A DNA stretch of 64,000 nt from Syntrophaceae bacterium (GTDB lineage Bacteria; Desulfobacterota; Syntrophia; Syntrophales; UBA2192). The stretch is taken from the NCBI GenBank assembly GCA_013177795.1, contig JABLXY010000002.1:310001-374000 (forward strand), given 5' to 3'. How positions within the stretch are numbered: position 1 is the stretch's first letter; every line of letters begins with the position of its first letter. Of the stretch, positions 53,093-64,000 are shown in pieces. The notes below the pieces were generated by a model. The model ran no database searches. It was not told where the DNA came from and saw nothing but the letters and a program-made list of their open reading frames with translations. A program made the position numbers and the translations under genes.

Positions 53093-54172
53093 CTAGTCAC
53101 GACACAGCGGCTCGGCCGCCTGGCGTATCTTCCCGCTTTGCACAAGCTCGACGAACTCCTCGCCGAGGGATGCGCACAGGCCGGCGACCTTTCGCCAGTT
53201 CAGGATGCGGCCTGCGGGGTCGTCGATGAAGGTCACAACGTCGTCCCGGTCGGGGACTTTCCCGCCGGGGAAGGTCTGCACGAACTCGGGTGACGGGTAG
53301 ACGATCAGGAGAGGCTCGAGGGCCTCGGCCCGGGGCCTGCGCCCCCGGATCGTCTTGTCGAGCCATCCCGGGATGACCCGGTCCCCGTGATGGAACAGCA
53401 GGGTCACGTCGTCCGGCCTCACGGTGTAGTCGTGATCGAGGTGGTAGTCGATGACGCCCCCGTCCCGGTACACGCCGCGGGGCGCCCCGTAGATGTCCGT
53501 CACCCCCTCGATGACGAGCGGGATGGCGCCCGAGGCCAGGACGGCGTGCTTGAAGTTGACGGGGTTGAGCGCCACGGCCCTCCCCTGAAACCCGGGCCTG
53601 AGGCAGAACGGGGGCGGAAGGGGGCCGCTGTAGAAGACCACCCGCTCGAAGAACCGGAAGAGGTGGCGGCGGTCGAGGCGGTTGAGGACGTAGCACAACG
53701 CGAGCCCGGCCTTCTGGACCCAGGGGGTCTCGGAGGCCGCGAGGTGTTTCGCCCGCGCCGTCGTCACGGCCAGCCGGTAATGGTCATGCGCCAGCGCGAA
53801 GGGGATGGCATCATCCTCCAGGTAGGCGTTGATGACGTCCTGAAGGGCGGCCTTGAGGCTTGCGGGGGTGCTCCGGCGGTTGCAGGGGATGCCGATGTAG
53901 GCATCCAGGAGCCTGCGGTAGCTCTTCTCGGGTTCGGGCTGCAGCCAGGCGGCAAAGCGCCACGCCCCCGCGGACGAGCCCGCAAGCAGCACGGGGCGGG
54001 ACTTCGATCCCAGGGCACCGCTGCGCAGGAGGGTCAGGTCGAAGCCGCTCGCCGCGATCCAGCGGGGCCCTACGCCGGGACCCACGTATGCCGCGACCCG
54101 GTCGAGGCGAAACCCCCCGTCCCGTATGATCTCCAGGGCCCTCCGCCCCGCGCGGATGCAGAGCCTCCCCAT
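53093..54172 (-). CDS. Patatin-like phospholipase family protein
   Basis: A 359-residue protein with the catalytic pair of patatin lipases: nucleophile Ser67 in the G-X-S-X-G motif AGSSAGAWRF and an Asp in YRDGGVIDYHL. The oxyanion-hole glycine segment VGPGVGPRW precedes the nucleophile. No signal peptide or membrane segment is evident, so it is probably cytoplasmic or peripheral. It would hydrolyse acyl esters of lipids; the substrate is unknown. It is divergent from proA across repeat C2. Confidence 0.85.
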   Translation of the reverse strand: MGRLCIRAGRRALEIIRDGGFRLDRVAAYVGPGVGPRWIAASGFDLTLLRSGALGSKSRPVLLAGSSAGAWRFAAWLQPEPEKSYRRLLDAYIGIPCNRRSTPASLKAALQDVINAYLEDDAIPFALAHDHYRLAVTTARAKHLAASETPWVQKAGLALCYVLNRLDRRHLFRFFERVVFYSGPLPPPFCLRPGFQGRAVALNPVNFKHAVLASGAIPLVIEGVTDIYGAPRGVYRDGGVIDYHLDHDYTVRPDDVTLLFHHGDRVIPGWLDKTIRGRRPRAEALEPLLIVYPSPEFVQTFPGGKVPDRDDVVTFIDDPAGRILNWRKVAGLCASLGEEFVELVQSGKIRQAAEPLCRD

Positions 54173-54273
54173 TGCCGTCCGACACCCCGATGGCTGAAAA
54201 GTGCGCCATCATAATCCACTTGTCCCTGAAATTCAACGCCCGCCGCGCCGCGTCAACCTCTTGTAATAAAAAC

Positions 54274-54457
54274 AGGCGTCAGGTATAAGGCATTAGGCGA
54301 CAGGGTCGCAGGAGAGGAAGGCTCTCCAGTGTTTCCTCTGACCGGACAGGCGTATCATCAATCCCAAACCCATGCTGGCATTGGCCTACGGCGGTAAGTG
54401 TCGGGATTTCTTTTTTTGTTCCTATTGCCTGACGCCTAACGCCTGATGCCTGATGCC
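54274..54457. repeat. Family C inverted repeat with a long loop
   Basis: The left arm (54274-54304) reads AGGCGTC, AGGTATA, AGGCATT, AGGCGAC, AGG. The right arm (54421-54457), in reverse complement, reads AGGCATC, AGGCGTT, AGGCGTC, AGGCAAT, AGG after an initial GGCATC. The loop of about 115 nt has its own AGAGGAA/TTCCTCT stem and a T-run. The site is between divergent genes (patatin and proA), ending 14 bp before the proA start. Confidence 0.75.
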
Positions 54458-54471
54458 GGTGCAGGTGCCCC

Positions 54472-55731
54472 ATGGACATCAAGGATCAGGTCTTGCGGAT
54501 CGCGGAGAACGCCAGGCAGGCCGCGTCGGCCGCAGCCAACCTATCGAGCGCGGAGAAGGATGAGGCGCTGGCCGAAATGGCCGTCCAGCTCATCCATCAC
54601 ACGGACGATCTGATCGAGGAGAACGAGAAGGACGTCGAGGCCGCCCGCAAAAAGGGCCTTTCGAAGGCCATGATCGACCGGCTCACCCTCGACGAGAAGG
54701 CGATCCGCGCCATGTCCCGGGGGCTCGAGGAAGTGGCCGCCCTGCCCGATCCCGTGGGGAAGGTCACGTCCATGTGGCGCCGGCCCAACGGGCTGCTCGT
54801 GGGCCGCATGCGGATCCCGCTGGGGGTCATCGGGATCATCTACGAGTCGCGCCCCAACGTGACGGTCGATGCGGCGGCCCTGTGCCTGAAGGCCGGCAAC
54901 GCGGTCATCCTCCGGGGCGGCTCCGAGGCCATCCATTCCAACCGGGCCCTGAGCGCAATCCTGCGCAGCGTGCTCCGGGTCAAGGGGCTTCCCGAAAACG
55001 TCATTCAGCTCGTCCCCATGGTGGACCGCGAGGCCGTCAACCTGCTGCTGCAGCTCGAGGAGCATATCGATCTCATCATCCCCCGGGGGGGCGAGGATCT
55101 CATCCGGGCCGTGGTCAGCCAGTCGCGGATCCCCGTGATCAAGCACTACAAGGGGGTCTGCCACGTCTTCGTCGACGAGAGCGCCGATCTCGACATGGCC
55201 GTCCGGATCTGCCTCAACGCGAAGGTGCAGCGTCCGGGCGTCTGCAATGCCATGGAGACGCTGCTGGTCCACGAGGGCGTGGCGCGCACATTCCTGCCCG
55301 CCGCGGCGGAGGCCCTGGAGAAGGCGGGGGTGGTGCTCCGGGGCTGCGAGCGGACCCGGGCCGTCCTGCCGGGCATCGCGGAGGCCACGGAGAGGGACTG
55401 GCACGAGGAGTACCTCGACCTGATCCTAGCGGTGAAGGTCGTCGACGGGATCGACGAGGCGATCCGCCACATCGAGCGCTACGGGTCCCTGCACACGGAG
55501 TCGATCGTCACCCGCGACTACGACAACGCGCAGCGGTTCCTCCGGGAGGTGAATTCCTCGACGGTCCTCGTCAACGCCTCGACCCGCTTCAGCGACGGCT
55601 TCCAGCTCGGCCTCGGCGCCGAGATCGGGATCAGCACGACGAAGCTGCACGCCTTCGGGCCCATGGGGCTCGAGGAGCTCACGACGCAGAAGTTCATCAT
55701 CTACGGCAGCGGGCAGGTGCGCACCACGTAA
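54472..55731 (+). CDS. proA: Gamma-glutamyl phosphate reductase
   Basis: A 419-residue NADPH-dependent reductase of proline synthesis. The catalytic Cys258 is in [36 protein letters not shown] and [20 protein letters not shown] are diagnostic. Length is normal. The partner kinase proB is not in the window. A modest CAGGTG precedes the ATG, inside the end of repeat C2, so the repeat could influence initiation. Confidence 0.96.
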   Translation: MDIKDQVLRIAENARQAASAAANLSSAEKDEALAEMAVQLIHHTDDLIEENEKDVEAARKKGLSKAMIDRLTLDEKAIRAMSRGLEEVAALPDPVGKVTSMWRRPNGLLVGRMRIPLGVIGIIYESRPNVTVDAAALCLKAGNAVILRGGSEAIHSNRALSAILRSVLRVKGLPENVIQLVPMVDREAVNLLLQLEEHIDLIIPRGGEDLIRAVVSQSRIPVIKHYKGVCHVFVDESADLDMAVRICLNAKVQRPGVCNAMETLLVHEGVARTFLPAAAEALEKAGVVLRGCERTRAVLPGIAEATERDWHEEYLDLILAVKVVDGIDEAIRHIERYGSLHTESIVTRDYDNAQRFLREVNSSTVLVNASTRFSDGFQLGLGAEIGISTTKLHAFGPMGLEELTTQKFIIYGSGQVRTT

Positions 55732-55738
55732 ACAGCAG

Positions 55739-55831
55739 AAGCTGGGAAGTTAAGAAGATGTGAAGTTTGGAAAGGCAGAGGTTCTTGTTGCATCCTATCC
55801 TAACTTCTCAACTTCCCAACTTCCTAACTTC
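55739..55831. repeat. Family A inverted repeat
   Basis: The left arm (55739-55770) is AAGCTGGG, AAGTTAAG, AAGATGTG, AAGTTTGG. The right arm (55799-55831), in reverse complement, is AAGTTAGG, AAGTTGGG, AAGTTGAG, AAGTTAGG. It starts seven bases after the proA stop codon and lies upstream of nadD. Confidence 0.8.
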
Positions 55832-55890
55832 ACTCCCGCAGAAGCGACTGGCTGGCCTGTAGCTTCCCAACCGTCAAAAGGGCTGATGGC

Positions 55891-56538
55891 ATGAAGTGGG
55901 GACTCCTGGGCGGCACCTTCGACCCGATTCACCTAGCCCACCTGCGATGCGCGCAGGAAATCCTGGAAAACTGCAGTCTCGACAGGATCGTCTTCATTCC
56001 CTCGGCAACCCCTCCCCTGAAGCACGGCCCCGGCATCACCCCCTACGTGCACCGCGAGCGCATGGTACGCCTCGCCATCGAGGGCAATCCCGCCTTCACC
56101 GTCTCCGACATCGAGAACCGGCGCGAGGGACGCTCCTACACGGTGGACACGATCGGGTATTTCAAGAGGACCTTCGGAAAGGATCTGGAGATCTTCTTCA
56201 TTCTCGGCCAGGACGCCTTCGGTGACATCCGGCGCTGGAAGGACTGGCGGCGACTGCTGACCCTGTGCCATTTCGTCGTCATGTCCCGGCCCGGCTGGCG
56301 CAGGGACGCGCTGCGCAGGGCCTTGCCCGCGGGGGATGCCGCGCGGTTCGCCTATGACCGAAGGGCGCGAGCCTACCGCAGCCCGTCGGGCACCCTGATC
56401 GCGTTTGCGGAGGTCACGGCGCTCGCCATCAAGGCGACGGACATCCGGGAGCGTGTCAGGCAGGGCCGGTCCATCCGGTATCTCGTCCCGGACGAGGTGC
56501 GGGAGTATATCGAGAGGCACGGGCTTTACAAATGCTAG
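55891..56538 (+). CDS. nadD: Nicotinate-nucleotide adenylyltransferase
   Basis: A 215-residue enzyme making deamido-NAD from nicotinate mononucleotide and ATP. The N-terminal GLLGGTFDPIHLAHL nucleotide site, PSATPPLKHG and IKATDIRERVRQGRSIRYLV are characteristic. It lies after proA, a common neighbourhood in this bacterial group. AAAAGGG precedes the ATG. Confidence 0.95.
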   Translation: MKWGLLGGTFDPIHLAHLRCAQEILENCSLDRIVFIPSATPPLKHGPGITPYVHRERMVRLAIEGNPAFTVSDIENRREGRSYTVDTIGYFKRTFGKDLEIFFILGQDAFGDIRRWKDWRRLLTLCHFVVMSRPGWRRDALRRALPAGDAARFAYDRRARAYRSPSGTLIAFAEVTALAIKATDIRERVRQGRSIRYLVPDEVREYIERHGLYKC

Positions 56539-56542
56539 TCAT

Positions 56543-56631
56543 GATGGAGTGATGGAATGATGGAATGATGGAATAAAAGAGAAACCGGATGTTTCCGATC
56601 CCAGTATTCCAGAATTCCAGCATTCCAATAT
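56543..56631. repeat. Family B inverted repeat, best copy (8-nt units)
   Basis: The left arm is four tandem octamers GATGGAGT, GATGGAAT, GATGGAAT, GATGGAAT (56543-56574). The right arm (56598-56631), in reverse complement, has ATTGGAAT, GCTGGAAT, TCTGGAAT, ACTGGGAT. It starts four bases after the nadD stop codon. Confidence 0.8.
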
Positions 56632-56673
56632 CCGGCGATGAACCAGAATCGCCGGAGCGGGTGCGGAACAGCT

Positions 56674-57387
56674 ATGCGTGCGCAGCAACGATCCCTTCGC
56701 ATTCATTACCTCCAACACGTCCCCTTCGAGGGGCCGGGCTCCATCGAGTCCTGGGCCATGGTCCGGGGCCACAGCCTCACGTCCACCCGTTTGTTTGCCG
56801 GCCAGCTCCTGCCGCCGGTCGAGCAGTTCGACTGGCTTGTGATCCTCGGCGGGCCCATGAACGTCTACGAGGACGACCGGTACCCCTGGCTCATCCGGGA
56901 GAAGCGGTGCATCGCCGAGGCGCTCCACGGCGGGAAAACCGTCATCGGGATCTGCCTCGGGGCCCAGCTGATGGCCTGTGTTTTGGGTGCCCGGGTGACG
57001 GCGAACCGGTGCCGCGAGATCGGCTGGCACCCCGTGGAGAAGACGGCACGGGCCTCCGAATTGCCGCTCGCGCGCTTCCTGCCCGAGCGGTTCGCCGCGT
57101 TCCACTGGCACGGCGACACCTTCGAGATCCCGCGCGGTGCCGTCCACCTGGCCCGGAGCCGGGCCTGCGAGAACCAGGCGTTTGCCTTCGGTGACCGGGC
57201 CGTGGCCCTGCAGTTCCACCTCGAGTCCACCCGGGAGAGCGTCGAGCAGCTCGTGCAGAACTGCCGCGAGGATCTCACCGAGGGGCCCTTCATCCAGGGC
57301 GCCGAGGAGATGCTTGCCGATTTGAATCTGTTCAGGATGATCAATGCGTGGATGGCGGACTTCCTGGACGGTCTCGCTTCGACTTGA
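56674..57387 (+). CDS. Class I glutamine amidotransferase-like protein
   Basis: A 237-residue stand-alone glutaminase-fold protein. The nucleophile is Cys94 in IGICLGAQLMACVLGA, the His is in ALQFHLEST, and HYLQHVPFEGPGSIESW and DWLVILGGPMNVYEDD are typical of the GuaA-amidotransferase-like subfamily. No synthetase domain is attached. The start at 56674 is chosen over an ATG at 56638 that falls at the edge of repeat B3; neither has a strong ribosome-binding site. The acceptor is unknown. Confidence 0.85.
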   Translation: MRAQQRSLRIHYLQHVPFEGPGSIESWAMVRGHSLTSTRLFAGQLLPPVEQFDWLVILGGPMNVYEDDRYPWLIREKRCIAEALHGGKTVIGICLGAQLMACVLGARVTANRCREIGWHPVEKTARASELPLARFLPERFAAFHWHGDTFEIPRGAVHLARSRACENQAFAFGDRAVALQFHLESTRESVEQLVQNCREDLTEGPFIQGAEEMLADLNLFRMINAWMADFLDGLAST

Positions 57388-57579
57388 TCAACGTCTCACC
57401 CCCCGGCCTTTGTCGCGTGCCCGGACGCTTGCCGCTTTTTGTTTTCCCTTGCAAATCCATCCTGCCGGTGCCATCATTTTTACAACATTCAGCTGCTTCG
57501 ACTAGGCCTCTGCCCATTCCCTGCCTACTGAGCACTCACCGTCGTTTCGAATTGTGAAAACCGGAAGGAGGTGCCGCCG

Positions 57580-58044
57580 ATGCCCGTTCAGCGTCTGAAG
57601 GATTTCCTCGACGACCATGGGGTGAAGTACACGGTCATCAGCCACTCGCCGGCCTTCACGGCCCAGGAGATCGCCGAGTCGGCCCACGTCCCCGGCAAGG
57701 GGCTCGCGAAAACCGTCATGGTCAAGATCGACGGCAGAATGGCCATGGCGGTGCTGCCCGCGACCTGCCGCGTCGATCTCGACCTTCTCCGGGAGGCGGC
57801 GGGGGCGGGAACCGTGCAGCTTGCCGCCGAGGACGAATTCAAATACCGGTTTTCCGGATGCGCGGTGGGCGCCATGCCGCCCTTCGGGAACCTGTTCGGC
57901 ATGGAGGTCTTCGTCGCCGAACCCCTCCGCGAGGCGGAGGACATCGCCTTCAACGCGGGCACGCACTCGGAGCTGATCCGTCTGAAATACCGGGACTTCG
58001 AGAGGCTGGTGAGGCCGAAGGTCGCGAGGATATCCCGGCGCTGA
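57580..58044 (+). CDS. YbaK/ProX-type aminoacyl-tRNA deacylase-like protein
   Basis: A 154-residue single YbaK-fold domain. HGVKYTVISHSPAFTAQEIA, KTVMVKIDGRMAMAVLPAT and the conserved Gly-rich GCAVGAMPPFGNLFGM loop fit the family, which clears mischarged tRNAs such as Ala- or Cys-tRNA(Pro). AAGGAGG lies nine bases before the ATG; the overlapping GTG at 57571 is too close to it. Specificity cannot be assigned. The 57388-57570 gap shows no clear element. Confidence 0.88.
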   Translation: MPVQRLKDFLDDHGVKYTVISHSPAFTAQEIAESAHVPGKGLAKTVMVKIDGRMAMAVLPATCRVDLDLLREAAGAGTVQLAAEDEFKYRFSGCAVGAMPPFGNLFGMEVFVAEPLREAEDIAFNAGTHSELIRLKYRDFERLVRPKVARISRR

Positions 58045-58083
58045 ACCGGCGGCGGGACGGGCGCCTGCCCGGGGAGGAGAGTC

Positions 58084-59121
58084 GTGGTCTGCAGGCTCTG
58101 CCGTGAAAGGGAGGCGGCGCAAGCGATCGGCGTCTGTGCCGACTGCCTGCGGGCGGCCAGGGCCGTCCTTGACCCCGGGGGGCTTCACGGCCCGGTCCGG
58201 GCGCGCTTCGGTCTCCCCGCGAGCCCGCCCGCAACCCCGGGCGGCGTTGCCTGCGGCCTCTGCGCCAACGACTGCCGGCTGGGACCGGGGCAGAAGGGCT
58301 ACTGCGGCCTGCATCTCGAGCGAAACGGCCGGCTGGCCCATGCGGTGCAGCCGGGGAGCGCCCTGGCCCACATGTATTTCGACCCGCTCCCGACGAACTG
58401 CTGCGCCTCCTGGTTCTGCCGCGGCAGCGGCGAGCGGGGCACCAACCTGGCCGTGTTTTTCTACGGGTGCAACCTCGACTGCCTGTTCTGCCAGAATGCC
58501 TCCCACAAGGAACTCGACGGGGCCCCCGTGATCGATGTCGAGGCGATGGTGCAGGCCGCGCTCGAGCCCCACGTGCGGTGCGTCTGCTTCTTCGGGGGCT
58601 CTCCCGAACCGCAGCTCCCCTTTGCGCTGGAGGTGTCGCGGAGGGTCATCGAGCGCAGCGGCAACACGAAGCACATCTGCTGGGAGTGGAACGGCTGCGG
58701 GAGCCCGAAGCTCGTCGAGCGCGCGGCGGAGCTTTCCCTGAGGAGCGGGGGGGTCGTGAAGTTCGATCTCAAGGCAGCCCGCCCCGAAATCGCGCGCGCC
58801 CTCTGCGGGGTGGACACGTCCCGGTCCTTCGAGAACTTTTCCCGCATTGCGGCGACGTTTCGCGAGAGCGGCCTCCTCACGGCGACAACCCTCCTGGTGC
58901 CCCATTACGTCGATGCGTTGGAGGTCGAGGCTGTTGCCCGGTTCATCGCCGGCCTCGACGCCGGGATCCCTTACTCCCTCCTCATCTTTCACCCCGACTT
59001 CCAGATGCGGGATCTGCCCGTCACGCCCCGCGGCCAGATCGACGCCTGCGTGGAGGCCGCCCGCAGGTACCTGCGGCGGGTCAACCTGGGGAATACCCAC
59101 CTGCTGCGCTTCGCCCGGTAG
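58084..59121 (+). CDS. Radical SAM protein, AmrS/PflA-like
   Basis: A 345-residue protein with an N-terminal zinc-ribbon-like CRLC...CADC pair, a second cysteine group (CGLCANDCRLGPGQKGYC) and the radical SAM motif CNLDCLFCQN (Cys129, 133, 136). The order matches activating-enzyme-like radical SAM proteins such as AmrS; MEMO1 and AMMECR1 partners are not in the window. GTG start with GGAGGAG upstream. It is distinct from the PflX-like protein at 52 kb. Confidence 0.85.
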   Translation: MVCRLCREREAAQAIGVCADCLRAARAVLDPGGLHGPVRARFGLPASPPATPGGVACGLCANDCRLGPGQKGYCGLHLERNGRLAHAVQPGSALAHMYFDPLPTNCCASWFCRGSGERGTNLAVFFYGCNLDCLFCQNASHKELDGAPVIDVEAMVQAALEPHVRCVCFFGGSPEPQLPFALEVSRRVIERSGNTKHICWEWNGCGSPKLVERAAELSLRSGGVVKFDLKAARPEIARALCGVDTSRSFENFSRIAATFRESGLLTATTLLVPHYVDALEVEAVARFIAGLDAGIPYSLLIFHPDFQMRDLPVTPRGQIDACVEAARRYLRRVNLGNTHLLRFAR

Positions 59122-59224
59122 GCCGCACGCCGATCCCCGCCATCCCGCCGTCGGGAGCGTCAGGGACGATACCCGGCTCGAAGACAACTGCATCCTCGAG
59201 AAGCAGGGCGAACGACGAAAATGG

Positions 59225-59271
59225 AAATCCCCCTCTGTCAGCATTTTGCAAAGGGGAATGCAGGGGGATTT
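59225..59271. terminator. Family D hairpin acting as convergent terminator
   Basis: Perfect 10-bp arms AAATCCCCCT (59225-59234) and AGGGGGATTT (59262-59271) surround an inner GCATT/AATGC stem. It lies between the convergent radical SAM gene and uvrA, in the position of a bidirectional terminator. Confidence 0.7.
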
Positions 59272-59295
59272 TCTTCTCGCCCTTGGCCCTTCGCC

Positions 59296-62130
<2,835 letters not shown>

Positions 62131-62137
62131 GACTCAG

Positions 62138-62216
62138 ATCCCCCTCTGCCCCCGTGAACGTTTTTCTCCTTTCACTTCCTCTTCCCTGGCGGGAGAGGAT
62201 CGAGGTGAGGGGGAAA
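62138..62216. repeat. Family D arm plus G/C-tract hairpin
   Basis: ATCCCCCTCTGCCCCCGTGAACG resembles one arm of the element at 21238. It is followed by CCTCTTCCC-TGG-CGGGAGAGG (around 62178-62200), a near-perfect 9-bp stem. The region separates uvrA from surA. Confidence 0.5.
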
Positions 62217-62242
62217 GATTCATTTCGCCCTTCGCCTGCCTT

Positions 62243-63211
62243 TCAGAGGCGAATTTCGATGTGCGCCTTCTGTCGCCGCTCCGCGAGCCACTCCTCGAAT
62301 TTCTTCTCCATCTTCATCCGGTAGAGACGCTCCTCGATGTCATCCCGGGTGGCCTTGACCGAGAGGCTCCCGCCGCCCCGCCGGTCGAGGGCGCGGATGA
62401 TGGCGAAGCCCTGGGGTGTCTCGATGACGCCGCTCACCTCGCCGGGCTTGAGGCTGAACGCGGCCTCCTCGATGCTGGGGTGCATCGTTCCCTTCTCCAC
62501 GTACCCGAGGTCTCCCCCCGTCTGCGGCTGCCCCGCACGGGCCTCGTTTGCGAGCGCCTCGAAGGGCTCGCCGGCCCGGATCCGCTTCAGGATGGCCTCG
62601 GCCCTGGCGCGCTGCCCGGCCCTCTCCTGGGCATCGGCCCCCTCCGGGACGGGCAGGGGGATCATCTGCAGCCGCACCCGGAGCTTGCCCTCGTACTCGT
62701 CCCGGTGCTCCTGGTAAAAGGCCCCAATCTCCTCGGGGGTCACGGAGACGCGCTGGCGGATTTCCCTCTGCATGATCCGCATGCGGATGAGGTCGTTCCG
62801 TGTGGCCTCCCGCTGCTTGTCCAGGCTCGAGCCTTCTCTTGCCAGGGCCTGCTGCAGGTCGTCCATCGACATGTTGCGCCTCTTGAGATTTTCCTGGATC
62901 GCGTTGGTCACTTCTTCCTCTTTGACCGTGATCCCCAGCCGCCTGGCCTCCTGGCGCAGCAGCATGTCGTCGACGAGCCTGGCGATGAGAGCCCTCCTCG
63001 CCTCGGCGGCGACCCGGTCGCGGTCCTCCGGGCGGATGCTCCTGTCGTACCGCTTGAGAATGCTCTCGACGGTGCTCTCCAGCTCGTGCTGGGTGATCAC
63101 GTCGTCATTGACGACGGCGACGATGCGGTCGACGATCTCCGCCCGCACGGCGGGCGCCGCGAAGAAACACAGGGCTGCAACGAAAGCCAAAAACCGATGC
63201 GTCTTGCTCAT
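62243..63211 (-). CDS. Periplasmic SurA-like peptidyl-prolyl isomerase
   Basis: A 322-residue exported chaperone. A signal peptide ends after AVRA (residue 24); the SurA N-terminal domain follows (EIVDRIVAVVNDDVITQHEL), then one parvulin domain (residues about 185-280, with LQMIPLPVPEGADAQERAGQ and GGDLGYVEKGTMHPSIEEAA) and a charged C-terminus. E. coli SurA has two parvulin domains; this has one. It would assist outer-membrane protein folding. An ATG at 63211 is chosen over a TTG at 63217. Confidence 0.9.
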   Translation of the reverse strand: MSKTHRFLAFVAALCFFAAPAVRAEIVDRIVAVVNDDVITQHELESTVESILKRYDRSIRPEDRDRVAAEARRALIARLVDDMLLRQEARRLGITVKEEEVTNAIQENLKRRNMSMDDLQQALAREGSSLDKQREATRNDLIRMRIMQREIRQRVSVTPEEIGAFYQEHRDEYEGKLRVRLQMIPLPVPEGADAQERAGQRARAEAILKRIRAGEPFEALANEARAGQPQTGGDLGYVEKGTMHPSIEEAAFSLKPGEVSGVIETPQGFAIIRALDRRGGGSLSVKATRDDIEERLYRMKMEKKFEEWLAERRQKAHIEIRL

Positions 63212-63223
63212 TTCCAACCGTCC

Positions 63224-64000
63224 TCATCCCTTGCCGGGGGCCTGCCGGGCCCCTTCCGGCCCGGTCCCCGCGGGTCGCGGCTCGTCGATCTTGACCTGTC
63301 TCAGGCGCTCCTCGTCGATGCGGATCTTCGCCTCCGACTTGAGCTGATCGAGCCACCTGCGGAATTCTTTCTCTTCCTTGGCCTTGATAAGGTCCAGCTT
63401 GATCTTGTCCTTCACCTCGGCGAACTCGATCCAGCGCCCCGGTTCCCGCTTCAGGACCTTGAAGACGTGGAACCCGTAAGGGCTCTTGACGACCTTGCTG
63501 GTCCTGCCCTCGGGAAGAGAAAAAACGACCCGGTCGAAGGCCTCCGGCATCACGCCCCGGGTGAACACGCCGAGGTCGCCCCCCTTGGCCGCCTCGGGTC
63601 CCGTGGAGACCTCCTGGGCGATCTTGGCGAATTCCTCCCCGGCTTGGAGACGCCGCAGCACGGCGTCGGCCTTTTCCTTGGTCGGCACGACGATCTGCGC
63701 CACGTGCACCGACTCCTCGGAGTAGTACTTGCCCCGGTTGGCCTGGTAGGCTTCCTGGGCCTCCTCATCGGTCACGGTGATTTTCGCGTTGACTTCCTGG
63801 TCGATGAGCTTTTCCAGCAGGAGACGCTTCCTCAGCTCCTCGCTCCAGATCTTGTAGTCCACCTTCTCGCCGCCGAAGACCTGGGCGAAGTTCTCGCCGG
63901 AATAGTCCTTCCTGATCTCCTCGACGCGCCTCTTAAGCTCCTCGTCCGTCACCCTGAGCCCGAGCCTCTCGGCACGGATCAGCATGAGCTTCTCCTCGAT
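63224..64000 (-). CDS. PpiC-type peptidyl-prolyl isomerase, 5' end outside window
   Basis: The reading frame continues to the last base, so the N-terminus, including any signal peptide, is missing. At least 258 codons are visible. They contain a SurA_N-like helical part (LGLRVTDEELKRRVEEIRKD), a parvulin domain (VHVAQIVVPTKEKADAVLRR, KGGDLGVFTRGVMPEAFDRV, SPYGFHVFKVLKR) and a charged C-terminal helix. It ends 13 bp before the SurA-like gene and is probably co-transcribed with it as a chaperone pair. Confidence 0.9.
   Translation of the reverse strand: MEEKLMLIRAERLGLRVTDEELKRRVEEIRKDYSGENFAQVFGGEKVDYKIWSEELRKRLLLEKLIDQEVNAKITVTDEEAQEAYQANRGKYYSEESVHVAQIVVPTKEKADAVLRRLQAGEEFAKIAQEVSTGPEAAKGGDLGVFTRGVMPEAFDRVVFSLPEGRTSKVVKSPYGFHVFKVLKREPGRWIEFAEVKDKIKLDLIKAKEEKEFRRWLDQLKSEAKIRIDEERLRQVKIDEPRPAGTGPEGARQAPGKG

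Noticed and set aside
56543-56631. Possible CRISPR array or microsatellite
   Set aside because: Units are 8 nt without spacers, and an inverted partner arm is present; this is an inverted repeat, not CRISPR.
57388-57570. Possible RNA gene in the gap before the YbaK gene
   Set aside because: No tRNA-like cloverleaf, strong stem or promoter could be found by eye.

Overview
The window is a GC-rich (roughly two-thirds G+C), gene-dense bacterial chromosome segment. LolA, SurA/PpiC chaperones, an RND efflux pump with an outer-membrane channel and several lipoproteins mark a diderm. A PurS-PurL fusion, a glycogen synthase/phosphorylase fusion, NtrC-type signalling, HD-GYP/HDOD proteins and the ppiC-surA order together suggest Desulfobacterota (former Deltaproteobacteria, perhaps a Syntrophales-like lineage). 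This is inference from gene content; there is no rRNA here. No IS element, prophage, CRISPR array or tRNA was recognised.

Layout. 1-6.8 kb (minus): an eight-gene type II fatty-acid synthase operon (malonyltransferase, acyl-CoA dehydrogenase, KAS III, FabA-like dehydratase, ketoreductase, FabZ-like dehydratase, KAS II, acyl carrier protein) with no classical enoyl reductase. Divergent from it (7-13.7 kb) is a TetR-RND efflux operon; a perfect 18-bp palindrome lies in the shared intergenic region. 13.8-21.2 kb: a histidine kinase/sigma-54 regulator pair, then purSL and purQ. 21.3-24.7 kb: a quinone-reductase-like MDR enzyme, two small unknowns and a three-lipoprotein operon. 24.9-36.5 kb (minus): pyrG, guaA, a giant GlmS-like SIS protein, a left-handed beta-helix protein, pdxT, a Fis-type regulator, a PH-domain membrane protein, moaC and murI. 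36.7-41.5 kb (plus): comM, pdxS, ilvE, lolA. 41.6-44 kb (minus): HD-GYP, HDOD and a small companion protein. 44.3-51 kb (plus): a glycogen/alpha-glucan operon. 51-59 kb: small proteins, two radical-SAM activase-like proteins, a patatin, proA, nadD, an amidotransferase and a YbaK deacylase. 59.3-64 kb (minus): uvrA, surA-like and a ppiC cut by the window edge.

The most unusual structure is not in the genes. At least fifteen intergenic gaps carry imperfect inverted repeats from several unrelated sequence families. In most families each arm is built from about four degenerate tandem units of fixed length: 8 nt in two families, 7 nt in two others. They often start within a few bases of a stop codon and are never inside a gene. 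They look like dispersed, RNA-folding 3' elements, and are the best candidate here for something undescribed. Other points of interest are the fatty-acid operon with an acyl-CoA dehydrogenase in place of an enoyl reductase, the GlmS-like protein whose catalytic cysteine is not N-terminal, and a DnaA-box-like cluster beside an AT-rich patch at 40.55-40.70 kb.
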